Source: Brevibacillus laterosporus DSM 25 (GTDB taxonomy: Bacteria > Bacillota > Bacilli > Brevibacillales > Brevibacillaceae). Taken from it: 64,000 nucleotides of DNA. This document shows, piece after piece, positions 27,493 to 35,939 of this stretch. Position 1 is the first letter of the stretch. Every line of letters begins with the position of its first letter. A model generated the notes under the pieces. That model saw nothing but the letters and a program-made list of their open reading frames with translations. It searched no databases and was not told the DNA's origin. The stretch is from positions 1-64,000 of the forward strand of contig NZ_CP017705.1 of the NCBI RefSeq assembly GCF_002706795.1, written 5' to 3'. The translations under genes and the position numbers were made by a program.

Positions 27493-28452
27493 TCAATTTG
27501 CGGATACATTTCGTTTGATTTGTTGAGTTATTTCTGTTGCCAATCGCAATGCTTGCAGACCTGACTCAGCTGTGACCAAAGCTGGTTTTTTCGTGGTAAT
27601 GCTTTGTAAAAAATCTAATAATTCTGCGCGTAACGGCTCAATTCCTGGTACAACCACTTTCTCCAAAATGTTCTGCTGGCTATATCCATCACTTTGTTTC
27701 TCTAAATAGAAATTAGTAGAACGGGAAATGACCACTTTTCTATCAAGAAGATCTACTTGAACAAATGCCTGTCTGGTTACTACTCGTAAGGTGCGCACTT
27801 TTTCTTCTGTTAAATGACTAGCTGTGATTTGTGCGATAACTCCTGAATCAAATTGAAACAATGCTACAGCATGCTTGATTGCTCCTTGGTAATATTTACC
27901 TACTGCATGCATTCTGTCTAATGAACCCGGTTGTAAATGTTGCAAAATATATATGTCATGAAGCATAGCATCCAATACCACATCAATCCCTTGAATACGT
28001 GGTTCCATTGGACTCATGCGGTGCATATCGATGGCGACAATCTCTTCATCCTCCAAAATAGAGCGTAATACGGCAATAGCTGGATTAAACAATTCGATAT
28101 GCCCCACCTGCAAATGAAGCTTAGCTTCTTTGGCTCGATCAATCAACTCATCGGCTTCCGCTATCGTAGCGGTGATCGGTTTTTCCATTAGCATATGAAC
28201 CCCATGACGAATGCAAGCCATCCCTACCTCAAAATGAGCAGATATGGGAACAGCAATACTTACTGCGTCTACTTGTGCCAATAATTCGTCTAGCGTAGGA
28301 AACGAAAGTATATCATATTCCTGTGCGACCTCTTGTGCTCGCTTTTGATCTGCATCATAAACGCCTACCAATTGGCAATGGTCGTTGAGCGAGGAGTAGA
28401 CACGTACATGATGTTTACCCATTACACCGGTCCCAATTACTCCTACCTTCAC
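27493..28452 (-). CDS. Gfo/Idh/MocA family NAD(P)-dependent oxidoreductase
   Basis: A 319-residue enzyme with the N-terminal Rossmann fold GTGVMGKHHVRVYSSL, the EKPITATIAEADELI block carrying the conserved EKP Lys, and the C-terminal alpha/beta substrate domain with MLHDIYILQHL. The family oxidises or reduces sugars, inositols and related polyols; the substrate is not clear. GTG 28452 is taken as start because GAAGGGA lies just upstream and the fold begins at once; an in-frame reading upstream to 28533 has no ribosome binding site. It lies about 100 bases after the glycosyltransferase on the same strand, so a sugar-related pathway is plausible. Confidence 0.87.
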   Translation of the reverse strand: MKVGVIGTGVMGKHHVRVYSSLNDHCQLVGVYDADQKRAQEVAQEYDILSFPTLDELLAQVDAVSIAVPISAHFEVGMACIRHGVHMLMEKPITATIAEADELIDRAKEAKLHLQVGHIELFNPAIAVLRSILEDEEIVAIDMHRMSPMEPRIQGIDVVLDAMLHDIYILQHLQPGSLDRMHAVGKYYQGAIKHAVALFQFDSGVIAQITASHLTEEKVRTLRVVTRQAFVQVDLLDRKVVISRSTNFYLEKQSDGYSQQNILEKVVVPGIEPLRAELLDFLQSITTKKPALVTAESGLQALRLATEITQQIKRNVSAN

Positions 28453-28550
28453 TCCACATCCCTTCTTTCCATCCAAAAACTTACAAATAATCTTAACTCT
28501 CACATTGTATGAAGCGGATGGAAAGAAGGTCACTTTTCTTGTGAAAGAAG

Positions 28551-29645
28551 TTAGTTACCTGAATCCTCTTTATTCATCAAGCCTTCCAGTAGCTCTTTGT
28601 TGAACAGGTATTTCGGATCTTTTGGTCGGTACTTCCCTACTTCTTCGTTATGCTCATAGGCTTTTTCATTTTGCCCAATCCGATTGTAGCAGACACATAA
28701 CTGTATATGCGGAAGCCACGTCCAGCATGCTTCTGTAAAGAATCCCCATGTATCTGGTTTTTTCACCTTGGTAGCTAGGTCATACCAAAAAATTGCTTTT
28801 AGATATTCCTTTCTGGTGAAAAAGATATGACCAATTCGGCAGCAAGCCTCGGCCCGCGGAGTGTCGTACGTAAAGGCTTTGATTGCATATTCCAATTCCT
28901 TCTCTTTATTACCTAAGGCAAGATAACACTCTGCGATTTTGTAGCACGCATTGATCTCATCTTCGATCCAGCCCTGTTTAGAATCGAGCATTTTGATGTA
29001 ATATTCAATCGCTTTCTCATGAAAAGAATGATCGCGCAACTCATTTGCGTAATAATACAAATCTCTTATGGTAAATTCTTCACCGCGCTCCAGCTTTTTT
29101 TCATAGATGCATAGATTGCGTGTTGAATAACCTTCGTTTTGATGAATCTTTTTATGAGTAACTGCCACATCACTATCGATAATTTTCCCCCAGACAGACA
29201 AATACTCGTGGACAGCACCATACCATTGGAAATTATTACTTCGCTTCACCATACGGTTCCGGCGGAAGGACATAATAGGATTATCGTACTCATCAAATGC
29301 TGTGTGGTATTTCATCGTAACAGAGTCAACAGCAGGATCTAATGTTTCCTTCAAAGTTCGCAAACGTTCACGGTCGATCTCCAAAAGAAAATCATCTGCA
29401 TCAAGATGCAAGATATATTCTTGTGTTGCTTTCGTAAAGGCAAAGTTACGAGCGGCTGAGAAATCATCAATCCATTCAAAATGAAAGATCCGATCCGTGT
29501 ACTTCTTCGCGAGCTCTACAGTCCCATCCGTCGATCCTGTATCGATAATATTAATTTCATCTACCAAATCCTTTACAGAATCCAAGCATCTCGATAAACT
29601 ATCTTCCTCATTTTTCACGATCATGCATAAACTAATTGTGATCAT
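28551..29645 (-). CDS. Family 2 glycosyltransferase with TPR-like C-terminal domain
   Basis: A 364-residue protein with a GT-A fold (about 1-200): SLCMIVKNEEDSLSRCLDSV at the start, DTGSTDGT, and the metal-binding HLDADDFLLEID. The C-terminal ~160 residues are helical repeats (FHEKAIEYYIKML, LGNKEKELEYAIKAF, RKEYLKAIFWYDLA), TPR-like, often used to hold a peptide or protein acceptor. The ATG follows GAGGTGAC. It is divergent from the CotH gene 147 bases away. Glycosylation of a surface or spore component, or of a secreted peptide, is possible but not shown. Confidence 0.88.
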   Translation of the reverse strand: MITISLCMIVKNEEDSLSRCLDSVKDLVDEINIIDTGSTDGTVELAKKYTDRIFHFEWIDDFSAARNFAFTKATQEYILHLDADDFLLEIDRERLRTLKETLDPAVDSVTMKYHTAFDEYDNPIMSFRRNRMVKRSNNFQWYGAVHEYLSVWGKIIDSDVAVTHKKIHQNEGYSTRNLCIYEKKLERGEEFTIRDLYYYANELRDHSFHEKAIEYYIKMLDSKQGWIEDEINACYKIAECYLALGNKEKELEYAIKAFTYDTPRAEACCRIGHIFFTRKEYLKAIFWYDLATKVKKPDTWGFFTEACWTWLPHIQLCVCYNRIGQNEKAYEHNEEVGKYRPKDPKYLFNKELLEGLMNKEDSGN

Positions 29646-29792
29646 GTTGTCACCTCATGTCGCTAATTTTGCTCACTTTTGTATGTATATTCCCGCAAAC
29701 AAAAAGGTGAACTATTTCAGTTATCTATTCTCAATAAAAAATAGCGCAAATAGCTGTATTCCTCATAAGATGAAGCAGAAAGGAAGGGTTCT

Positions 29793-30887
29793 ATGGATAT
29801 TTCGTCGCACGATTTACCACAAGTCTATTATGTAACGGTCACGGACGAAGGTATTGCTTACTTGGATCAACACATAAGATCGGATGTTCGCATAGATGCT
29901 TTCCTCTCCATTCACCAGAAAGCGTACCCCGTTCAGGTTTCCTATCGAGGTGCCCATACACGCGAATTGGCAAAAAAGTCTTATACGCTCTACTTCCCTG
30001 ACGACAATCGATTTCATGGACAGCGAGAAATTCATCTTAATGCAGAAATGCTGGACCCCTCTTTGATGCGAAATGCCCTGTCATTTGCCTTTTTTGAACT
30101 TCTCGATGTCTTAGTACCAACGACTTCCTATGTAGTGCTGTGCCGAAATGGAGTTTGTGAAGGTCTCTATCTCCAATTAGAATCCGTTGATGAATTATTT
30201 TTACAAAAACGTCAGCTACCACTAGGCCCGATTTACTACGCAGTCAGTGGAAACGCTAATTTTTCCTTGTTAAGTCCTAAAACCGAGGAGGTAAAACCAA
30301 GACTGGATGCAGGATATCGGTGTAAATATGGCCAAGAAGAAGATATGAAGCTCCTACGTGAATTGATTTATATCATAAATACAACACCAAGAGCTGATTT
30401 TGAAGAGATTATCGGACGATATCTCAATGTCAACCAATATTTAAGTTGGCTAGTAGGGGTTGTATGTACCCAAAATTTTGACGGTTTTATTCATAATTAC
30501 GCTTTATACCGGAATACGAAGACAGGTTTATTTGAGATTATTCCATGGGATTATGATGCCACTTGGGGAAGAGATTGTAATGGAAAAGAAATGGCCTATG
30601 ACTTTGTTGATATAGACGGATACAATACCTTGAGCGCTCGCCTACTAGACACTTCTACATACAAACGTCTCTATAAAGATAGGATGGCAGAAACACTAAA
30701 CTCCTGGTTTACACCCGATTATATGAGCCCACGAATAGATTATCTCCATCGCCTGCTACGACCCTACCTTCAAATTGATCCGTACAAAAAAGAAAAGCTC
30801 AACGTCTTTGACGCCGAGCCTGATTATATCTGTCGTTTTATTAAAGATCGAAATCATTTTTTAAAAGGACAGCTTGATACTTTTTAA
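29793..30887 (+). CDS. cotH: CotH-family spore coat protein kinase
   Basis: A 364-residue member of the CotH family, atypical protein kinases that phosphorylate coat proteins in the mother cell during sporulation. Family features are the N-terminal RGAHTRELAKKSYTLYF (glycine loop and Lys), the LNAEMLDPSLMRNALSF region, and the C-terminal catalytic IIPWDYDATWGRDCNG with the metal-binding Asp residues. The length fits B. subtilis CotH. ATG 29793 is preceded by GAAAGGAAGG. I see no obvious partner coat substrate with Ser-rich repeats next to it. Expression in sporulation is expected from the family, not from a promoter I could identify. Confidence 0.88.
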   Translation: MDISSHDLPQVYYVTVTDEGIAYLDQHIRSDVRIDAFLSIHQKAYPVQVSYRGAHTRELAKKSYTLYFPDDNRFHGQREIHLNAEMLDPSLMRNALSFAFFELLDVLVPTTSYVVLCRNGVCEGLYLQLESVDELFLQKRQLPLGPIYYAVSGNANFSLLSPKTEEVKPRLDAGYRCKYGQEEDMKLLRELIYIINTTPRADFEEIIGRYLNVNQYLSWLVGVVCTQNFDGFIHNYALYRNTKTGLFEIIPWDYDATWGRDCNGKEMAYDFVDIDGYNTLSARLLDTSTYKRLYKDRMAETLNSWFTPDYMSPRIDYLHRLLRPYLQIDPYKKEKLNVFDAEPDYICRFIKDRNHFLKGQLDTF

Positions 30888-30949
30888 TAGATATGATTAC
30901 CGCTATTTCTTGTAAGGCAATCGTCCCGATAGCAGACTGACAGACTTCG

Positions 30950-31597
30950 TTACTTTTTAGCTTTGATTACCTTATCTATTTCAGACTGAAACACGCCCTG
31001 CTCAATTGGTCCCATCACCTTATATGTAACGACCCCATTTTGATCAATAATAAATGTCGTTGGGATAGCGAGGATTTGGTACAGTTTTGCTACTGTCTCA
31101 TCTTGATCGTATAGAATAGGCATCGTTAGCTTATAAGTATCTACAAAAGCTTTGACGGAATCTAAATCATCAGTTTTCGTCAGATTAATAGCATATAAAT
31201 CTACGTTGTCTTTATTTTTCTCATATATCTTTTGTAAATCTGCAGCCTCCATCTTACATGGACCACACCAGCTTGCCCAAAAGTTTAGAATCAGTGGCTT
31301 CTGTCTTTGTCCCGAAAACTTGTAAGTAGTTCCCCCCATGCTAGGTAGTTCAAAGGCAGGAGCTTTGGCTCCCAACGCAATCGTTGGGTTTACTTTTTGC
31401 TCTATCTGACCAGAAACCTCTTGTGCTGCTGGTTTTTTTAACTTCTCTTTGTCCTGATTCATTCCCTTTTGCTCAGTTTTTATAGACTGTTCAATCGTTG
31501 GTTGAGGAGCATGCTGCAAATTACTCTTAACCTCGCTTTGGTAAATCGCTCCTCCACCCATAACAAGTAAACTGAGAATGATAAACACCTGCCGCAT
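30950..31597 (-). CDS. ResA/TlpA-like membrane-anchored thiol-disulfide oxidoreductase
   Basis: A 215-residue protein with an N-terminal hydrophobic anchor (about 1-20), a charged linker to about residue 70, and an extracellular thioredoxin domain with WCGPC at about 109-113 and the cis-Pro IPTTFIID. ResA-type proteins reduce the haem-binding Cys pair of apocytochrome c outside the membrane, fed by CcdA. The ccdA gene lies 15 bases upstream on the same strand. An FNR/CRP-like operator precedes the pair. The ATG follows AAGGAGC. Confidence 0.9.
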   Translation of the reverse strand: MRQVFIILSLLVMGGGAIYQSEVKSNLQHAPQPTIEQSIKTEQKGMNQDKEKLKKPAAQEVSGQIEQKVNPTIALGAKAPAFELPSMGGTTYKFSGQRQKPLILNFWASWCGPCKMEAADLQKIYEKNKDNVDLYAINLTKTDDLDSVKAFVDTYKLTMPILYDQDETVAKLYQILAIPTTFIIDQNGVVTYKVMGPIEQGVFQSEIDKVIKAKK

Positions 31598-31612
31598 TCT
31601 TTTCCAGCTCCT

Positions 31613-32320
31613 TTATAAACTAGGCTGTCCAAAAATTTTAATTAAGTAGATGGAGATATCTGTAAGCTTATCAAAATACAACAAAATCCCGAACAGAACC
31701 ATGATTCCTCCGCCAATTTTCATCAATTTATCCGAGTATTTCATGATCCATCCTATCTTACTAATGAAGAACGTCATCACGAAGAATGGCAGGGCAAACC
31801 CTAACGTATAAGCAAGTGTATAAGTAAGGGCACTCTCTGGATTCACCATCCCAAGCGTAATGATCCCTGACATAATTGGCCCTACACAGGGAGTCCAGCC
31901 AGCAGCATAGGTAATTCCCACCAAGATAGAACCAGTATACCCAAGCGGTCTATTATTTATGTCCTTCTTCCATGTTTTCATCATAAAATCAAGCTTAAAT
32001 ACCCCTGTAATTACTAATCCCATAAAAATTAATAAAATAGCACCCAGTTGCCTAATTAAGTCCTTTTTGGATGCAAACAAGCTTCCAATCCATGATGTTG
32101 ACAATCCTAGCGCGATAAATACAAGAGAGAATCCTAGAATAAAAAACAATGTGTGTAACAATGCCTGACGCTGAAATACAGTTTTTCCTTGCTTCATCTC
32201 TGAAACCGAAACCCCAGTAATATAAGATAAAAAGGATGGGTATAACGGCAAACAACAAGGTGAAATAAACGAGAGGAATCCTGCTGCTAATGCCAGCCAT
32301 ACTGTAATTTGCGTATCCAT
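31613..32320 (-). CDS. ccdA: CcdA-type thiol reductant transporter
   Basis: A 235-residue membrane protein with six helices that passes reducing equivalents from cytosolic thioredoxin to the outside. The two catalytic Cys are visible in FISPCCLPLYPSFL at the first helix and AAGWTPCVGPIMSG in the fourth. The ATG follows GGGGGC. With the downstream ResA-like protein it makes a cytochrome c maturation unit, which matches the presence of a cytochrome c oxidase at 22.6-25 kb. Confidence 0.92.
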   Translation of the reverse strand: MDTQITVWLALAAGFLSFISPCCLPLYPSFLSYITGVSVSEMKQGKTVFQRQALLHTLFFILGFSLVFIALGLSTSWIGSLFASKKDLIRQLGAILLIFMGLVITGVFKLDFMMKTWKKDINNRPLGYTGSILVGITYAAGWTPCVGPIMSGIITLGMVNPESALTYTLAYTLGFALPFFVMTFFISKIGWIMKYSDKLMKIGGGIMVLFGILLYFDKLTDISIYLIKIFGQPSL

Positions 32321-32414
32321 ACTTTGCCCCCATTTCCTAAACGTCTCTTTCTGTTATGTATTCTAGTTCACAAAGATTCATTCATGCTCCATTCTGCGTA
32401 TTAGGTGAACGAAG

Positions 32415-32443
32415 TGTGACAAAGCTCACAACAGGATTGTGAG
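32415..32443 (-). promoter_or_regulatory. FNR/CRP-like operator upstream of ccdA-resA
   Basis: 32415-32430 reads TGTGACAAAGCTCACA, a perfect TGTGA-N6-TCACA palindrome, about 95 bases before the ccdA start. It overlaps a second palindrome, CTCACA-N7-TGTGAG (32425-32443). A similar box lies upstream of the ba3 oxidase. No convincing -10 sits at the ideal distance, so direction of control is open. Confidence 0.6.
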
Positions 32444-32523
32444 TCGTTCCTACTCTATTCTATTAAATAGCTGGCAAAATACCAAGGACTGCTAAGGATT
32501 TTATAATTGATAAATTTCTCACA

Positions 32524-32697
32524 ATGAAGAGAGCTCCAGCACTTTCTTTTCTTATCAAAACGGGATATTTGATACCCCTCATTATTTCAGGAAAAGGTAG
32601 GCTTCCACCATCAGAACGGATTGTTGATATGAAGCCAGATAATTTCTCTCCATACAAGGTACAAGCAACCTTACAATCAGCTCTTGGCATTTCATAA
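32524..32697 (+). CDS. Possible small protein of unknown function
   Basis: An open frame of 57 codons on the plus strand, beginning MKRAPALSFLIKTGYLIPLI and ending in SPYKVQATLQSALGIS. It has a hydrophobic patch and then a polar part. A hairpin with GTTTTT tail follows within 5 bases of its stop, which argues for plus-strand transcription. Against it, there is no ribosome binding site in front of the ATG. The opposite strand is also open over most of the same stretch (32463-32690). I recognise no family. It may be a gene remnant. Confidence 0.3.
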   Translation: MKRAPALSFLIKTGYLIPLIISGKGRLPPSERIVDMKPDNFSPYKVQATLQSALGIS

Positions 32698-32698
32698 C

Positions 32699-32741
32699 AA
32701 AGACCGCCTGATAAAGCAAAGCCCCGGCGGTCTTGTTTTTG
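32699..32741 (+). terminator. Intrinsic terminator
   Basis: AAGACCGCC pairs with GGCGGTCTT, followed by GTTTTTGTT on the plus strand. It abuts the hydroxylase stop on the other strand, where the U tract is weaker, so it may serve both directions. Confidence 0.65.
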
Positions 32742-34508
32742 TTACCTATTTTCCAGTAATGATAGTCCGTTCGCAATTAAAATAGCTAATTCATGATCAG
32801 TGTCACCAATTGTCTTTATTTCGGAGTTCAGTCGCTGGCAGTCCGCCTCTGGAAAATGATGACGCAACATCATTTCCAGAATTTCTAATCTCAGTAGCCA
32901 ATCGTTCGGATAAGAGGCATCTAGTTCTTGCCTAATCGCTTGCAAACTCTCTGGTAGTTCCTCTTCAGCCCCTTCTTCTGTCCGCAAATTACGAACAATT
33001 TGATATAATTGTTGCTGTCTTTTTTGCTCCTTTGTGTAGATGGGACGACGGGTTTGTGTCTCTGAGGGTTGATGTGTACCTGATTGAAATTTTTCACGAT
33101 CAGCGACTCCTGCATAGACAGAGATGATCTCAGCTCCCACTGCCATATCATAGATACCCCATTCAGCTTGGAACAATACACGCTCTTGATAGCGTACGGT
33201 ACATTCATCGAACCCAATTAACACCACTTTATCCTGCTTTCGATCAATATAGGAAACACGCCCTACAACTTCAACTCCAGAAGCAAAACAGACCACCGTT
33301 TTTTTACCTACAACTAAACCATAGGCCTCAAGCTCTGCATCAGTCCAATTTTCTAATGGCTTCTCGATCCCTTTTATTTTACCAATTGGAGAAGAAAAGC
33401 CATGACTATGATAGGATTTATCATGCCCAACCAACTCGATATCCTGGAGCGCAAGGGAAGTAGGTCCTTCTGTTGCTAAATAAATGGCTTCCCCCTGTTC
33501 ATCCGAGATAGTATGATGCAGGGTGCCGCTTACTTGTAGACCAGAGCTGTACACGCTGGTGGTGGTTTGACCACTATTAACCGCCTTATGCAAACTTTCC
33601 GTGCCACCAAGATGCAACGCCATTCTCTCTTTCATTTCAAGTACGGCTTCAATTAACTGATCAAAATCACAACAAACAAACAATTGAGGCTGAGGTTTGG
33701 TGATATCAAAATCAGTTTCAATACACGCATCGAGTGAAAATGGGATTTTTTTAACTCCATCTGTTAAGCAACTCATGCTTTCCCCAACAGAGGACAATAA
33801 CCCAGCTCCATAGATTTGCAGATTATTAACATCTCCAATTAAACCGTATTCGACTGTCCACCAGTAGAGACGGGATAATTGAGTAGCTTCCGAAACCTCC
33901 GTGACCGCCGCTGTTTTCTTAACTAGTTCTTCTTCTGCTGCAAGCACTTGTTCCTCAGTTGCATTGATATCCTCTTTTACGATCGATAAATAGCGGATGG
34001 CTTCATATAATTCATAATCTGCTCTTGATGAGATGGCTTTGGAACCAATTGCTCCAAAGATTTTGAGATATTCACGATATTTTTCATCTTTAATGATCGG
34101 TGCATGCCCGGCTGCTTCATGAATGATATCAGGTGCAGGTGTATAAGCCACATGATCGTAAGTACGAATGTCGCAAGCGATTGGGAGGATATTATGAGCC
34201 TGGAAGTCAAAGAAGGCTACCGCTGGTATAAAACCGTCAATACTTACTGCTCCCCACCCAATTTCCGATAGGCATCGGTTCATTTCCCGAATATTCGGTA
34301 TTTTTTCAATACTGATACCAGATGCTTGTAAGCCTTCCAAGTACGCGGTATGGGCTCTTTTGCCTAGAAAATTATAATTTTGACGCATAACGTATCGCCA
34401 AACTGCTTGATCTATCGGTGTATACTTGTCATAATCCTGGTCGACAACAAATTGCTTTAAATGAATAGGTATGTTGACCAATGAAAAATCAGATTCAATT
34501 TGACTCAT
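32742..34508 (-). CDS. Pterin-dependent aromatic amino acid hydroxylase with long C-terminal extension
   Basis: The N-terminal ~300 residues are an iron- and tetrahydropterin-dependent hydroxylase, most like phenylalanine 4-hydroxylase. The iron ligands are the two His of HEAAGH at about 129-134 and the Glu in TVEYGLIG at about 218. The remaining ~290 residues have no clear domain I can name; relatives of about 580 residues with such a tail are known from Bacillus. The start is ATG 34508 with GGGGAGGT upstream; 14 extra in-frame codons before it lack support. No pterin dehydratase or regulator is adjacent. Confidence 0.85.
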   Translation of the reverse strand: MSQIESDFSLVNIPIHLKQFVVDQDYDKYTPIDQAVWRYVMRQNYNFLGKRAHTAYLEGLQASGISIEKIPNIREMNRCLSEIGWGAVSIDGFIPAVAFFDFQAHNILPIACDIRTYDHVAYTPAPDIIHEAAGHAPIIKDEKYREYLKIFGAIGSKAISSRADYELYEAIRYLSIVKEDINATEEQVLAAEEELVKKTAAVTEVSEATQLSRLYWWTVEYGLIGDVNNLQIYGAGLLSSVGESMSCLTDGVKKIPFSLDACIETDFDITKPQPQLFVCCDFDQLIEAVLEMKERMALHLGGTESLHKAVNSGQTTTSVYSSGLQVSGTLHHTISDEQGEAIYLATEGPTSLALQDIELVGHDKSYHSHGFSSPIGKIKGIEKPLENWTDAELEAYGLVVGKKTVVCFASGVEVVGRVSYIDRKQDKVVLIGFDECTVRYQERVLFQAEWGIYDMAVGAEIISVYAGVADREKFQSGTHQPSETQTRRPIYTKEQKRQQQLYQIVRNLRTEEGAEEELPESLQAIRQELDASYPNDWLLRLEILEMMLRHHFPEADCQRLNSEIKTIGDTDHELAILIANGLSLLENR

Positions 34509-34765
34509 AACTCTGTACCTCCCCTTAGAAAATAACGGTACTTCCGGCAATAGAAAGCGCTATCATTAAGGTTTACTATATCATCTTTTTGTAAGAAATG
34601 GTGTAAAAAAGTTTGCCTATCAAAAGCCCAATTCCTATGTAACTGTAACGCGTCGACGTATATATAATGAAAGATGTTACTATCCATTTTTAGGAACATT
34701 TTTTCATTTCTAAACGGTATAGTTTTTATGTTACAGATCAATTAGTTTAGGAGGACGTTAAAATA

Positions 34766-34822
34766 ATGAGGCCAGAAATATTTCCTTTTCCAAAAACATG
34801 TTACGTCTATCCAACGAAATGA
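34766..34822 (+). CDS. Candidate 18-residue peptide
   Basis: A very short ORF, MRPEIFPFPKTCYVYPTK, behind an excellent ribosome binding site (TAGGAGGACG, 8-9 bases before ATG) and closed by a strong terminator 22 bases after its stop. That makes a compact stand-alone transcript. The peptide is rich in Pro and aromatic residues with one Cys and has no signal sequence. It lies in the divergent gap upstream of the hydroxylase. Leader peptide, signalling peptide precursor or degraded gene start are all possible. Confidence 0.4.
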   Translation: MRPEIFPFPKTCYVYPTK

Positions 34823-34843
34823 CCGTAAAAGTTGGAAACAAAT

Positions 34844-34882
34844 AGACCCCAATCCAAAAATAAGATTGGGGTCTGTTTTGTT
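34844..34882 (+). terminator. Intrinsic terminator after the 18-residue ORF
   Basis: AGACCCCAATC pairs perfectly with GATTGGGGTCT, followed by GTTTTGTTG. Its orientation fits the small plus-strand ORF. Confidence 0.82.
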
Positions 34883-34921
34883 GTGACCACTAAGCTTCCT
34901 ATATGAATTCTTCCCAACATG

Positions 34922-35830
34922 TTATTCCTTAGAGGAACGCCGACTCTGTTGTTGCTCTAACATAACATCCATCAATAAATGATCTTGTAATTGATCCATC
35001 GGGTCGATTGTTAGCAAGGCGGAGACAGCTGCAAGCGCTGCACGCACCGTCTGATAAGAAAAAAAGGCATCCCGTTCCTCTTCACTGTAACTGGAAATAT
35101 CCGCACTTCTAACCGGGTAGGGAAAATCAGCCTCCACTCCCGCCCTATCCATTACTACCAGCGCCTGTTTAATAGCTAAGATCGCTGCGCTCACACTTAA
35201 AGAGTATTCCTTACGCAGATCATCCCAAACCTCAAAAGCAGTTCGCTCTGTATGCTCACCATTTAAACGTGTTATCATGCCACGTTTCCTTCCCTCCTGC
35301 AACAGCCAGTCCACCAAAATGTCTGGATGGGGTGGGAACGAGTAGTATTGCAATCGCATCTCTAGCTCTGTAGGAAAATTACGAGCAAATCTGGCATCCT
35401 CCAGCTTCATCTCATATCGCCTGGACGGATGATTTGGTACCATAACATATACAATCCCATCACGAATAGCCGTAATTTGTAGCTTCGTCCGGGCTGGTAC
35501 TCGAGCTTGTGGTGCTTTTTCTCGACGATAATTACCCGGAATTAATTGCTCACCAAATAAATGATATTCTATAGGGGCATCAATCCATGGGATTGGTTCT
35601 CTTGTTTGAATTTGATACGTACCGCTAAAAGTTATCCATTCGCTTGGTCGATGCTGATATCGAACCAATATCTGATGTTGCTCACACTCCGGCGCCACTT
35701 CTTCTTTATCTGTATGAACAGGATGGAGGCGATCATGTTGCAACATGAATCCATCTTCTATGTTTAGACGCTCCAGTAATTCGCGTCTGGATACTCGCTC
35801 ATAGCCGATGTGATAGATGTTTTTTTTCAA
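34922..35830 (-). CDS. Protein of unknown function
   Basis: About 302 residues, soluble, with no membrane segment or signal. The first half is beta-rich (HQILVRYQHRPSEWITFSGT; RVPARTKLQITAIRDGIVYV), the second half helical with many charged residues (EVWDDLRKEYSLSVSAAILA; SYSEEERDAFFSYQTVRAAL). I do not recognise a family. TTG 35830 is preferred as start because GGGGGG lies nine bases upstream. ATG 35857 or 35923 would lengthen it, but the latter would read through the terminator of the upstream operon. The gene follows the thiamine operon on the same strand after that terminator. Confidence 0.65.
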   Translation of the reverse strand: MKKNIYHIGYERVSRRELLERLNIEDGFMLQHDRLHPVHTDKEEVAPECEQHQILVRYQHRPSEWITFSGTYQIQTREPIPWIDAPIEYHLFGEQLIPGNYRREKAPQARVPARTKLQITAIRDGIVYVMVPNHPSRRYEMKLEDARFARNFPTELEMRLQYYSFPPHPDILVDWLLQEGRKRGMITRLNGEHTERTAFEVWDDLRKEYSLSVSAAILAIKQALVVMDRAGVEADFPYPVRSADISSYSEEERDAFFSYQTVRAALAAVSALLTIDPMDQLQDHLLMDVMLEQQQSRRSSKE

Positions 35831-35887
35831 AATGATGTACCCCCCATAATTACTCATATTCCTTGGAAAATCCATATTGAACAGACT

Positions 35888-35914
35888 AGAAAAAGCGCCA
35901 TGAACAGGCGCTTT
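35888..35914 (-). terminator. Terminator of the tenI-thi operon
   Basis: On the minus strand AAAGCGCC pairs with GGCGCTTT across a 7-base loop and is followed by TTTCTAG. It lies just after the thiX/thiY remnant. Confidence 0.78.
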
Positions 35915-35939
35915 CTCCTTCATTTCTTCTTATTATACA

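Noticed and set aside
29497-29835. 112-residue plus-strand ORF reaching into the cotH start
   Set aside because: It is mostly antisense to the glycosyltransferase, lacks a ribosome binding site, and ends inside cotH in another frame.
32463-32690. 75-residue minus-strand ORF
   Set aside because: No ribosome binding site and no recognisable family; it overlaps the plus-strand candidate, which at least has a terminator. Neither is certain.
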